Translations under genes and position numbers: made by a program
Shown here: positions 51,776 through 59,818 of the stretch, piece by piece
How the letters are laid out: every line of letters starts with the position of its first letter
How positions within the stretch are numbered: position 1 is the stretch's first letter
Source: Arcticibacterium sp964021845
GTDB lineage: Bacteria; Bacteroidota; Bacteroidia; Cytophagales; Spirosomataceae
Length of the DNA: 64,000 nucleotides
Reading direction: 5' to 3'
Assembly (NCBI RefSeq): GCF_964021845.1
Contig: NZ_CAXHZC010000005.1
Location: 310,001 to 374,000 of the forward strand
Notes under the pieces: generated by a model
What the model saw: only the letters and a program-made list of their open reading frames with translations
What the model was told of the DNA's origin: nothing
Databases searched by the model: none

Positions 51776-54163
51776 CTACTTCTTAGCTATAGCTTCTTTC
51801 TTGTTTTGACGCTTATCCAAAGTCATTAAGAAGGAGGGTAACAGTACTAAATTTGATATCATGCCTATCAATAAGGTCATTGACACCAGTAATCCTAAGA
51901 AAACCGTGCCTTTGAAACCTGAGACCACATAGATGCCGAAACCAAAGAAAAGTATAATGGCCGTGTAGAACATACTTATTCCTGAGAGTTTTATAGTCTG
52001 GCTTACCGCTTCAGAAATGGTTTTTCCACTTTCAATTTCCTCTTTGTATTTGGTCAAAAAGTAGATAGTACCATCAGAGGCTATACCAAAAGCAATACTG
52101 AAAATCAATATAGTAGTAGGCTTTAATGGTATGCTAAAAAAGCCCATAATACCGGCTGTAATTATGAGGGGTATTATACTTGGAATGGTAGAGATTAAGA
52201 TGGTTCTAACATTTAAAAATTGCGTAGCCATAACCAAACTAACCAGAATTATAGCTAAAATGGTACTGTCTCTCAGGTTGCGTAGGAGGTAGTCATTCCC
52301 TTTGGTAAATACTACGCCATTTCCTGTCAATTTAGCATCAATCTGCTCTTCTTCTGGAAGCCACTCTTCAAAGTCCTTGTCAAAATTAAAAATGGTATCA
52401 GTTTTGGCTTGCAAGTTCGCCACCATTTCTCCCATTCTTACGGTACCTACATCACCACTTTGATAGCTTATTCTGGTAAACCTTCGGGTACTATCCATGA
52501 AAGAACTCATCAGTTTTTCGTTTCCGTCTGCCATTCCTGCGTAGGCAGCTAATTTATTTAGCTCCAAGGCTCCTGGTAGTCTATAGTATTTTTCATCTCC
52601 GCCTCTATATCCTTGATAAACAAATTTAATAGCCTCTACCACCGAAATCGGTTTGGTTAGTTCTGGGTATTTAGCAAACTCACGCTGTACCAATCTTATC
52701 TTAGTCAATACTTCTGGGTCTAAGGCACCATTTTCTGTTTTGGTGTCTATACTAACCTCTATTGGTACTATGCCTTTGAAGTTTTCTTCAATAAACTTTA
52801 AGTCGGTAAAAACGGGGTCATTGGCAGGCAAATCATCAACAATATGACCTATGCTTTTGATTTTAGTCATTCCGAAAACCGAAAGAGCAATGAGAATACC
52901 AATAATCCAATAGAGTTTTGTTCGCCTGTGGTGAACCACAAAGTCAACCTTTTCTAAGATTTTGCTGATGTTTTTGTTCTCTAAATGTCTTACATGTTTG
53001 GCCTTTGGTTTAGGATTGTAAGAGAAAATAATTGGGATGAGCACCAGAGACAAAGCCCAAGTAGCCATAACCGCTATAGACGCTACCAAACCAAATTCTA
53101 ACAGCAGCGGGCTACCAGTGAAATAGAATACAAAAAAGCCAATGAAAGTAGTCAAATTGGCAATGAAGGTGGTTTTACCAATCTTCTCAATGGATATCTT
53201 TAATGCCGCTATCTGGTTTTTACATTTCAGGTATTCTTCTTGATATTTATTGATTAAGAAGATAGAGTTCGGAATTCCAATCACCACTATGATGGAGGGG
53301 ATAAGCCCTGTTAAAAGTGTGATTTTATAACCGAAAATCTGAATTAATCCAACAGACCAAAGCACCGAAATAGCAATGACCAGCAGTGCAAAGAATACAA
53401 CACGGAAAGACCTGAAAAACAGGAAAAGGATAATGGCGGTAACTAAGAAAGCCAGAATCATGAACTTAGCCACTTCCAAACTCACTTTTGACATGAAATT
53501 AGTTCTGACAAATGGCATTCCGGAGAAATGTGGTTCTATACCAGTAGTTTCACCAAACTCCCTTGCAAGCTTTTCTACACCACCTGTGATTGACATGCGG
53601 CTTTTGGAGTTCATCTTCTCTTGGTCAAACGTCACGGCCATTAAGTGAGCAGTGCCATCTTCATTGAATAAGAAGCCTTTATAAAATGGGTATTTGTCAA
53701 TCTTGGCTTTTATGGAGTCCACTTCCGCCTGAGAACTTGGCTTTTCGGGAGATATTTTAATGAAGTTAAACTTCTTTTCTACTTCATCTGGTCTTATCTC
53801 AAATAGGTTACAAATAGAGGCTACATTCTTAATCCCATCTATTTTTTTGAGGTCTTGACCTAAATCATACCATTGATTATAAGTCTGTAAATTGTAGATG
53901 TCGTCGGTTTTAATGGCTATCACCATCACGTTGCCATCTTCACCATATCTGTCCTTGAAGGTTTCGTAGCGTTGGTAGTGCTCGTCAGTTTGGGGAAGGA
54001 TTTTGGGTAACTCATAAGAGAGCTGCAGCTGGGTGGTCATGAAGACCATAAAACCCGTAATGATACTAATGACCACTATCCAAGCAATCCTATTTTTTAG
54101 AATTAGGTCAGCTACTTTTTCCCAGAAATTTTGAAAGAAAGGAATTCTCTTTTTAGACGACAT
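51776..54163 (-). CDS. RND superfamily (MMPL-type) exporter
   Basis: The 795-residue inner membrane protein has two repeats, each with one helix, a periplasmic domain and a five-helix bundle: helices near 31-48 and 225-390, then 418-435 and 635-785. The MMPL/SSD-type motifs GLIPSIIVVIGIPNSIFLIN and IFSIAFGIASDGTIYFLTKY are paired in the two halves. These exporters often carry lipids or hydrophobic compounds; the substrate is unknown. It ends three bases from the convergent DUF5103 gene and has its own predicted promoter. Confidence 0.85.
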   Translation of the reverse strand: MSSKKRIPFFQNFWEKVADLILKNRIAWIVVISIITGFMVFMTTQLQLSYELPKILPQTDEHYQRYETFKDRYGEDGNVMVIAIKTDDIYNLQTYNQWYDLGQDLKKIDGIKNVASICNLFEIRPDEVEKKFNFIKISPEKPSSQAEVDSIKAKIDKYPFYKGFLFNEDGTAHLMAVTFDQEKMNSKSRMSITGGVEKLAREFGETTGIEPHFSGMPFVRTNFMSKVSLEVAKFMILAFLVTAIILFLFFRSFRVVFFALLVIAISVLWSVGLIQIFGYKITLLTGLIPSIIVVIGIPNSIFLINKYQEEYLKCKNQIAALKISIEKIGKTTFIANLTTFIGFFVFYFTGSPLLLEFGLVASIAVMATWALSLVLIPIIFSYNPKPKAKHVRHLENKNISKILEKVDFVVHHRRTKLYWIIGILIALSVFGMTKIKSIGHIVDDLPANDPVFTDLKFIEENFKGIVPIEVSIDTKTENGALDPEVLTKIRLVQREFAKYPELTKPISVVEAIKFVYQGYRGGDEKYYRLPGALELNKLAAYAGMADGNEKLMSSFMDSTRRFTRISYQSGDVGTVRMGEMVANLQAKTDTIFNFDKDFEEWLPEEEQIDAKLTGNGVVFTKGNDYLLRNLRDSTILAIILVSLVMATQFLNVRTILISTIPSIIPLIITAGIMGFFSIPLKPTTILIFSIAFGIASDGTIYFLTKYKEEIESGKTISEAVSQTIKLSGISMFYTAIILFFGFGIYVVSGFKGTVFLGLLVSMTLLIGMISNLVLLPSFLMTLDKRQNKKEAIAKK

Positions 54164-54198
54164 GCAAACACTCAGTGATTAGGTTTTTAAGGCGGCTG

Positions 54199-54206
54199 CA
54201 AAGGTA
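54199..54206 (-). promoter_or_regulatory. Predicted promoter for the RND exporter gene
   Basis: The minus strand reads TACCTTTG, an exact -7 box, with a leader of about 30 bases to the ATG at 54163. The -33 box is not obvious. Confidence 0.5.
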
Positions 54207-54264
54207 CGAAAAAATGGGAGTTGGTTTAAATTATAGTTCTATATGCCTTAAAGCAAATGTATTT

Positions 54265-54741
54265 TCATTCAAGTACTAAGGTTTTCCACTTTTCAGATTC
54301 GGCAAATTCTTTCACAATTCTATTTCGTTTTGTTAGAAGTTCTGTGATATATTTTTTGAGAAATAATCTGTCGGCTAATTTTCCTAAGATTCCGAAAGGC
54401 GATTTATAATCAAAAATATCCATCATCAAAGTTTCGCCATTCGACTCCGTAAAGTGGTGTTCATGTTTAAATTCTTTAAATGCTCCGGTTAGCATTTCGT
54501 CTGCAAAATATTTTGGTCGGTCATATTCTGTTATTATTGAAGTCAGGTTTTGATAAACCCCAAAGTGTTTGGCTCTCCAAGTTACACTTTCACTCATTCC
54601 TATTAATCCACTCGTTTTTCCTGCTATTGCTTGTTCTTTTGTATGCTTAGTAGATATTTTATGTAAATCGATACTCCTGGAGAGGTCAAATACCACATTT
54701 CTGTCAGCTTTTATTCTTGTGTGAAGTTCAACTTTAGGCAT
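54265..54741 (-). CDS. SRPBCC family protein
   Basis: This 158-residue START/SRPBCC-type protein carries the family start HTRIKADRNVVFDLSRSIDLH and the VTWRAKHFGVYQNLTSIITE and LMMDIFDYKSPFG regions. Such single-domain proteins bind a hydrophobic ligand in a deep cavity. No signal peptide is present. It follows yjjX with 13 bases between them and may be co-transcribed with yjjX and ispD. Confidence 0.85.
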   Translation of the reverse strand: MPKVELHTRIKADRNVVFDLSRSIDLHKISTKHTKEQAIAGKTSGLIGMSESVTWRAKHFGVYQNLTSIITEYDRPKYFADEMLTGAFKEFKHEHHFTESNGETLMMDIFDYKSPFGILGKLADRLFLKKYITELLTKRNRIVKEFAESEKWKTLVLE

Positions 54742-54754
54742 ATCAATTCTCTAA

Positions 54755-55279
54755 TTAGTACAAATCCACCTTCTTAAACGGAATCAAGGCAAAAATAACG
54801 GCTGGCACATAAAAGGTTTCTCTGTCTATGAGGTTATCGGTTAAAATACCAGAACTACCCATTTTCTGCTTGCTGTTTTGGATTCCGTGAACTAGTTCAT
54901 CGGCCTTGCCGAGTTCGTAGCCTTGCTTTACTAGTTCTATAGTTTTTTGAGGAAGAAAGAATCCCGCTGTTCTGCCTTTACCGAGTTTGTCTTTTGACAA
55001 GATTACTATCCAAGCCATAACTTCCATTTCTTCTCCATGGGCTATGTTACCGCCTTCTAGGCCTACCCAGTAATCTGCATCTGGCTGAAGTTTCCTGGCT
55101 GCCACGGCTCTATTATAAGCACCATCATACGTTTCTTGTGAGCCCATGGGTTGGTCAGGTACACCAGAAGGAACGGAAACGCCCTCAAAATTAATATTGA
55201 CACCCGGGAAGTTTAATTCAAAGCCTTTTCGAGCGGCTGAAATTTTGACAGGATTTTTTGAGGCTACTATTACTTTCAT
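54755..55279 (-). CDS. yjjX: Inosine/xanthosine triphosphatase (YjjX family)
   Basis: This 174-residue protein has the family start KVIVASKNPVKISAARKGFE, the ligand and metal region GSQETYDGAYNRAVAAR, the EGGN motif (YWVGLEGGN) and the C-terminal GSSGILTDNLIDRE. It hydrolyses non-canonical purine nucleoside triphosphates, keeping inosine and xanthosine out of nucleic acids. It overlaps the end of ispD by four bases. Confidence 0.9.
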   Translation of the reverse strand: MKVIVASKNPVKISAARKGFELNFPGVNINFEGVSVPSGVPDQPMGSQETYDGAYNRAVAARKLQPDADYWVGLEGGNIAHGEEMEVMAWIVILSKDKLGKGRTAGFFLPQKTIELVKQGYELGKADELVHGIQNSKQKMGSSGILTDNLIDRETFYVPAVIFALIPFKKVDLY

Positions 55280-55968
55280 TTGTTCATTAAAGCTTCTGCT
55301 ACAGAAAGGTCGTCTGGCGTAGTGATTTTGATATTTTTATACTCACCTTCCATTAAATGTACGGTATGGCCTGCATGTTCAAACACAGATGCGTCGTCTG
55401 TAAAATGTGCTAATTCGCCTAAGTCGTAAGCTTCTTTGATAAGTTTTAAATTGAAGGTTTGTGGTGTTTGAATTAACTGAAGTTTACTTCGGTCTATGAC
55501 TTTACTTTCACCGTTTTCATCTAATTGACGAACAGAGTCTTTGACCGCAACGGCTAAAATGGAAGAATTTACTTCTGCGGCTTGTTTAAAAGAGGCTTCT
55601 ATTTTCTCAACAGAAATGAGCGGTCGCACACCATCATGAATGGCGACCAAGCCTCTTGTTTCATTGATGGCGTTTAAGCCATTATTGACAGATTGAAACC
55701 TCGTGGCTCCACCTGCTACACTTTTGATTTGACCTGCGGCCACGGCGTTTTTTAGTAATTCATTACTTTCAATTATCTCCTCCCAAAAAAACATATCACT
55801 CTTAGGCAGCACTACAATAATTCTATTATCAGGAATTTCTAGAAATTTCTCAATGGTGTGAGATAAGATAGGTTTGTCAAATAGAGGGAGAAATTGTTTG
55901 GCAATAACACTCTTCATTCTGCTTCCAGAACCGCCCGCTACAATAACCGAAAATATAGATTTGCTCAT
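55276..55968 (-). CDS. ispD: 2-C-methyl-D-erythritol 4-phosphate cytidylyltransferase
   Basis: The 230-residue enzyme of the non-mevalonate isoprenoid pathway couples CTP to methylerythritol phosphate. It has the nucleotide-binding VAGGSGSRMKS loop, the KQFLPLFDKPILSHTI stretch, VAIHDGVRPL and VKDSVRQ. It overlaps yjjX by four bases (ATGA type). A terminator lies just upstream and separates it from queA. Its own promoter was not recognised. Confidence 0.96.
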   Translation of the reverse strand: MSKSIFSVIVAGGSGSRMKSVIAKQFLPLFDKPILSHTIEKFLEIPDNRIIVVLPKSDMFFWEEIIESNELLKNAVAAGQIKSVAGGATRFQSVNNGLNAINETRGLVAIHDGVRPLISVEKIEASFKQAAEVNSSILAVAVKDSVRQLDENGESKVIDRSKLQLIQTPQTFNLKLIKEAYDLGELAHFTDDASVFEHAGHTVHLMEGEYKNIKITTPDDLSVAEALMNK

Positions 55969-55974
55969 TTTATC

Positions 55975-56008
55975 AAAAAAAATAGCCTGCTCGTAAAAAG
56001 CAGGCTAT
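55975..56008 (-). terminator. Terminator downstream of queA
   Basis: ATAGCCTGCT (55982-55991) and AGCAGGCTAT (55999-56008) pair perfectly with a seven-base loop. A run of Ts follows on the minus strand. It lies about 23 bases after the queA stop and just before ispD. Confidence 0.9.
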
Positions 56009-56030
56009 CAAATATAAAAAGAAAATCTTC

Positions 56031-57083
56031 TTAAATAATCAACATCACGTCGCCGTAAGTAAAGAATTTGTATTCTTCTTTGATGGCTTCTGCGTAAGCC
56101 TTCATGATTAAATCATAGCCACCAAATGCACATGCCGACATAAGAACGATAGACTGTGGCAAATGGAAGTTAGTTAAACATGCATTACCTATTTTAAAAT
56201 CAAACGGTGGGAAGATGAATTTATCTGTCCAGCCATTATCAATAGGGTTTAGTCTGTCTTTAGCAGAAACAGATGACTCTAAACTTTTTAAGGCGGTACT
56301 TCCAACGGCACAAATTCGCTTATTGTTATCTAAAGCATTGTTTACTATATCGCAGGTTTTTTGCGGAATAGCGAAGTTTTCAGAGTCTGTTTTGTGTTTA
56401 GTTAAATCTTCTACGTCTACACCTCTAAAAGTTCCAATTCCAATGTGCAATGTAATAGGAGAGAAGGTAACACCTTCAATTTCCATTCTACGCATTACGT
56501 TTTTAGTAAAGTGCATTCCGGCAGTAGGGGCAGATATTGCTCCTTCTTCTTCTGCAAAGATGGTTTGGAAACGCTCTCTATCTAACTCTGTAACATCTCT
56601 GTCAATAACTTCTTTAGGGATTGGGGTTTCGCCCAGTTCATGAATGGTTTGCATCATTTCATCATGATCGCCATCAAATAGGAAACGAATAGTACGACCT
56701 CTCGAAGTGGTGTTGTCAATAACCTCAGCTACTAAATCACTTTCACCAAAGTATAGTTTATTACCAACTCTTATTTTTCTGGCAGGGTCTACCAAAACAT
56801 CCCAAAGTCTCATTTCTCTGTTAAGCTCACGAAGAAGGAAAACTTCAATCTTGGCACCAGTTTTTTCTTTAGAACCGTATAGTCTTGCTGGGAAAACCTT
56901 GGTATTATTAGTTACCATGACATCTCCTTCGCCAAAATAGTCAACAATGTCCTTAAACATTTTATGCTCTATTTTACCACTGTCCTTATGAACTACCATC
57001 ATTTTTGCTCCATCTCGCTCTTCGCCAGGATGCATCGCAATAAGGTTTTGAGGAAGATCAAATTTGAATTGCGAAAGTTTCAT
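56031..57083 (-). CDS. queA: S-adenosylmethionine:tRNA ribosyltransferase-isomerase
   Basis: The 350-residue QueA has the usual start MKLSQFKFDLPQNLIAMHP at 57083; ATGs at 57101 and 57107 give 6-8 extra residues. Family regions include DVMVTNNTKVFPARLYG, EGAISAPTAGMHFT and TNFHLPQSIVLMSACAFGG. It makes epoxyqueuosine in tRNA, the next-to-last step of queuosine synthesis. It forms a single-gene unit between its promoter and terminator. Confidence 0.96.
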   Translation of the reverse strand: MKLSQFKFDLPQNLIAMHPGEERDGAKMMVVHKDSGKIEHKMFKDIVDYFGEGDVMVTNNTKVFPARLYGSKEKTGAKIEVFLLRELNREMRLWDVLVDPARKIRVGNKLYFGESDLVAEVIDNTTSRGRTIRFLFDGDHDEMMQTIHELGETPIPKEVIDRDVTELDRERFQTIFAEEEGAISAPTAGMHFTKNVMRRMEIEGVTFSPITLHIGIGTFRGVDVEDLTKHKTDSENFAIPQKTCDIVNNALDNNKRICAVGSTALKSLESSVSAKDRLNPIDNGWTDKFIFPPFDFKIGNACLTNFHLPQSIVLMSACAFGGYDLIMKAYAEAIKEEYKFFTYGDVMLII

Positions 57084-57167
57084 TCGCGTTACATTGGACA
57101 TTGTCATTCTTATATATTAAGTTTAATCTGGATTGCCAGAGGTACTACTGTTTTAATAATCAGCGTG

Positions 57168-57199
57168 CAAAGGTACGATATCGGGATAGCCGTTGTCAA
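57168..57199 (-). promoter_or_regulatory. Predicted promoter for queA
   Basis: The minus strand has TTG (57197-57199) and, 21 bases downstream, TACCTTTG (57168-57175), a good match to the -33/-7 arrangement of this phylum. Transcription would begin near 57162. Confidence 0.6.
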
Positions 57200-57251
57200 G
57201 GAAAAGGCTATATTTAATCGAATATTGAAGAAAAAAGTTTGAAAAAGTGGA

Positions 57252-58034
57252 TTAGATTTTTATTTTGCCCTGAAGGTAAGATACAGCCTTCCCAGCTATC
57301 AGAACTCTATCATCTAAAAGTTGGCAGTGTAGCTCTCCCTTTCTTTTTGAAATTTGCTCAGCATATAAACTGTTCTTATTAAGTTTTTTAGCCCAAAAAG
57401 GTATTAAGGAAGTATGTGCAGAACCCGTAACGGGGTCTTCGTCTATACCCGCCGCTGGTGCAAAAAACCTGCTTACAAAGTCGGCTTTTGTTCCTTTTGC
57501 GGTACAAATAATACCCCTGGACTTTATCTTTTTCAAAACGGCAAAATTAGGGTCTAAGTCCTTTATTTCCTCTTCTGAATCAAATACGAGGAAGAAATCT
57601 TCCCCAGCTTTGAGTGTTTCTGAGGGTTTAATATTAAAACCTTCTAAAAAAACTTGTGGAATGTCAGAGTCAATTACTGGAGTAGATGGAAAGTTCATCT
57701 CTAAAAAGCCATGCTTCTTTTTTACTATTAGCTCTCCACTTTTTGACATGAATTTAATTTGGTCTTCTTGAAAACCAAGATGCTCATAAATAACATGGGC
57801 TGTTGCTAAGGTAGCATGCCCACATAATGCCACTTCCACCGCAGGAGTAAACCATCTGATATGGAAATATTCCCCTTCTTTGACAAAATAGGCAGTTTCA
57901 GAAAGATTATTTTCTTGGGCTATCTGCTGCATAATATCATCAGATAGCCAAAACTCAAGGGGGATAATGGCCGCAGGATTTCCGCCAAATAGATTAGAAG
58001 TAAAAGCGTCTACTTGATAGATATCTAGTGTCAT
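57252..58034 (-). CDS. PhzF family isomerase/epimerase
   Basis: This protein has 260 residues from the ATG at 58034; the longer open frame would start well inside gldF. It shows the PhzF marks: VDAFTSNLFGGNPAAI, the catalytic Glu in NNLSETAYFV, CGHATLATAHVIYE and DPVTGSAHTSLIPFW. PhzF enzymes isomerise small substrates; this one's substrate is unknown. Its ATG overlaps the gldF stop by four bases (ATGA), so it is translated together with gldF. Confidence 0.9.
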   Translation of the reverse strand: MTLDIYQVDAFTSNLFGGNPAAIIPLEFWLSDDIMQQIAQENNLSETAYFVKEGEYFHIRWFTPAVEVALCGHATLATAHVIYEHLGFQEDQIKFMSKSGELIVKKKHGFLEMNFPSTPVIDSDIPQVFLEGFNIKPSETLKAGEDFFLVFDSEEEIKDLDPNFAVLKKIKSRGIICTAKGTKADFVSRFFAPAAGIDEDPVTGSAHTSLIPFWAKKLNKNSLYAEQISKRKGELHCQLLDDRVLIAGKAVSYLQGKIKI

Positions 58035-58750
58035 TTTCTTCTTAGTTTGAATGTGGTAAGATATATCATTAAAGCACCTAAAGAGCAAAGGTATATTACG
58101 TTTCTAGAGTCAATAAGGCCTCTGCCTAATGATGAATAATGAAACTGTAAGCTTATGAAGTCTACAAGGTATTGTGCCGTTCCTTTTAGCAATTGCGATA
58201 ATTGATGAATACCATCATAGAAAAAGTAGCAAATGAAGGCTCCTATGATAAAAGCAATTACTTGGTTCTCTGTAAATGAGGAAATAGCTAGGCCAATAGC
58301 TGTAAAAACGCCGGCTAAGAGTATCAAACCAAAATATGAGCCCATCACAGCTCCTGTATCAATATTGCCCTGTGGGCTCCCCAAATTAGATATAGAAAAA
58401 TAGTAAACCAGTGTAGGAAGAATAGCGAGAATGATTAAAACCCATGCCGCTAAAAATTTACCTAGCACTATAGCTAACCTACTTAGTGGCTTGGTCATTA
58501 AGAACTCTATGGTGCCAGTTTTGTACTCTTCTGAAAAAGTACGCATGGTAATGGCCGGTACTAAAATGGCCAAGATAAATGGGGTCAAACTAAAGAATGA
58601 ACCCATTTCGGCGTAGCCATAGTCTAGTATGTTAGAATCTGGAAAAACCCAGAGAATGAGTCCTGTGAAAATTAAAAAAAGCACAATGACTATATACGCG
58701 ATGAGCGAATTTAAATAGCCATTGAGCTCCTTTCTGAATATTGAAATCAT
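58031..58750 (-). CDS. gldF: Gliding motility-associated ABC permease GldF
   Basis: The 239-residue protein has six membrane helices and the ABC-2 permease pattern. Characteristic GldF stretches are GLILWVFPDSNILDYGYAEM, FILAILVPAITMRTFSEEYK, GTIEFLMTKPLSRLAIVLGK and SSLGRGLIDSRNVIYL. It is the permease of an ABC transporter needed for gliding in Flavobacterium johnsoniae. There, gldG follows gldF, but here the next gene is a PhzF-type enzyme. Confidence 0.9.
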   Translation of the reverse strand: MISIFRKELNGYLNSLIAYIVIVLFLIFTGLILWVFPDSNILDYGYAEMGSFFSLTPFILAILVPAITMRTFSEEYKTGTIEFLMTKPLSRLAIVLGKFLAAWVLIILAILPTLVYYFSISNLGSPQGNIDTGAVMGSYFGLILLAGVFTAIGLAISSFTENQVIAFIIGAFICYFFYDGIHQLSQLLKGTAQYLVDFISLQFHYSSLGRGLIDSRNVIYLCSLGALMIYLTTFKLRRK

Positions 58751-58753
58751 AAA

Positions 58754-59266
58754 TTAAAAAACGGGTTTGTTTTTTTTCATGATGGCTGCCACCACTAGCG
58801 AAATTAAGAACGCAAAAAAGATAGAGCCTAATACGCCCATGATAAACATCATGCCGCCGCCACTAAACTTTTCAGTCATTTGCAAAGCTTGGTCTATTTG
58901 CTCTTCACCAAGGCCTGATTCTTCCATTTTTTCTATTTGGAAGTCTTTAACTTGTTCTAAAAACGTACTATCTATTACAGTGGTATAAAGCATGCCCCAT
59001 AAAGAGCTAATTAAGGCTGATATGGCTCCTATAAGCATACCTACACTTAATCCTTCACCATAAGTCATAAATTCACCATTTGCTTCTCTGTATTCTTTCA
59101 TGCCCAAAACCAGAAAGATTACTAATGGGATTACTGAGAGGAGAGAAGCACCAGTGCTTTTCCACATTCCCGTGACATTGATAATAGTACTTAAAATGAT
59201 GGTAGCTAGAGCACAAATTACGCCCCATTTAAGGGCAATTCTAGCAGAAGAAGGTTTTTGTTCCAT
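58754..59266 (-). CDS. DUF4199 membrane protein
   Basis: The 170-residue protein has four predicted membrane helices (about 12-30, 36-52, 70-92, 133-160) and the DUF4199 pattern, including GEGLSVGMLIGAISALISS. Between the third and fourth helices lies a charged segment (QVKDFQIEKMEESGLGEEQI). It lies three bases upstream of gldF. Function unknown. Confidence 0.8.
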   Translation of the reverse strand: MEQKPSSARIALKWGVICALATIILSTIINVTGMWKSTGASLLSVIPLVIFLVLGMKEYREANGEFMTYGEGLSVGMLIGAISALISSLWGMLYTTVIDSTFLEQVKDFQIEKMEESGLGEEQIDQALQMTEKFSGGGMMFIMGVLGSIFFAFLISLVVAAIMKKNKPVF

Positions 59267-59288
59267 GTCTGAAAAAGTTTTAAAGGGT

Positions 59289-59807
59289 TTAAGAAATGGC
59301 GTCTCTTTGTTTTCTTAGTGCCATAGATATAAGCATGATAGCTACTATGGAAAACTGTTTGAACATCAAGTCGTCTAGAATAACTTGATAAGGCTTAGCT
59401 TTATCAAAGGCTTCTAATTGCAATTTATAACTTTCTTCGTTTAAAAATTTACTTAGCTCTTCTTTACGACCAATTAAAAATTCTTTACCTCCAGAAATCC
59501 AGCTTTCAAAAGGTGTAGGGTCTATCCATTTTATAAAACAATAAATGGCTAAGCCAGTAACTAGGGCTGCTATCAAATTGGTCAAAAAACCTATGGTAAA
59601 ACCTTCATAGAAGTGTATGAAGCCGCCATTTCTACTTTTGTAAAACCAAATGGCTAAAAAAATGATTAGGACATTAATTACAATATCAGGTCTTCTGTTT
59701 TGAAGAGGGTTAACTTCTCCTGCATAAAGCATTAAGAAGAATAAGAAACAGAGAATTCCGGCAGCAAGGCCAAAAATGAGGCTGAATAAGTATACTTTTT
59801 TATTCAA
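59289..59807 (-). CDS. DUF4199 membrane protein, TTG start
   Basis: The 172-residue protein resembles its downstream neighbour, with four membrane helices and the HFYEGFTIGFLTNLIAALVT stretch. No ATG precedes the first helix, and an in-frame stop lies close upstream, so the TTG at 59807 is the most likely start, 11 bases after the pyrC-like stop. The pair may be a tandem duplication. Function unknown. Confidence 0.75.
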   Translation of the reverse strand: MNKKVYLFSLIFGLAAGILCFLFFLMLYAGEVNPLQNRRPDIVINVLIIFLAIWFYKSRNGGFIHFYEGFTIGFLTNLIAALVTGLAIYCFIKWIDPTPFESWISGGKEFLIGRKEELSKFLNEESYKLQLEAFDKAKPYQVILDDLMFKQFSIVAIMLISMALRKQRDAIS

Positions 59808-59818
59808 GTGCGTTGGTT

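Noticed and set aside
56215..56643. A 142-codon open frame antisense to queA
   Set aside because: It is a shadow of queA with no recognisable protein features or promoter.
58035..58088. Extended N-terminus of the PhzF protein
   Set aside because: It would overlap gldF by 58 bases, while the ATG at 58034 gives an ATGA overlap and the normal PhzF start.
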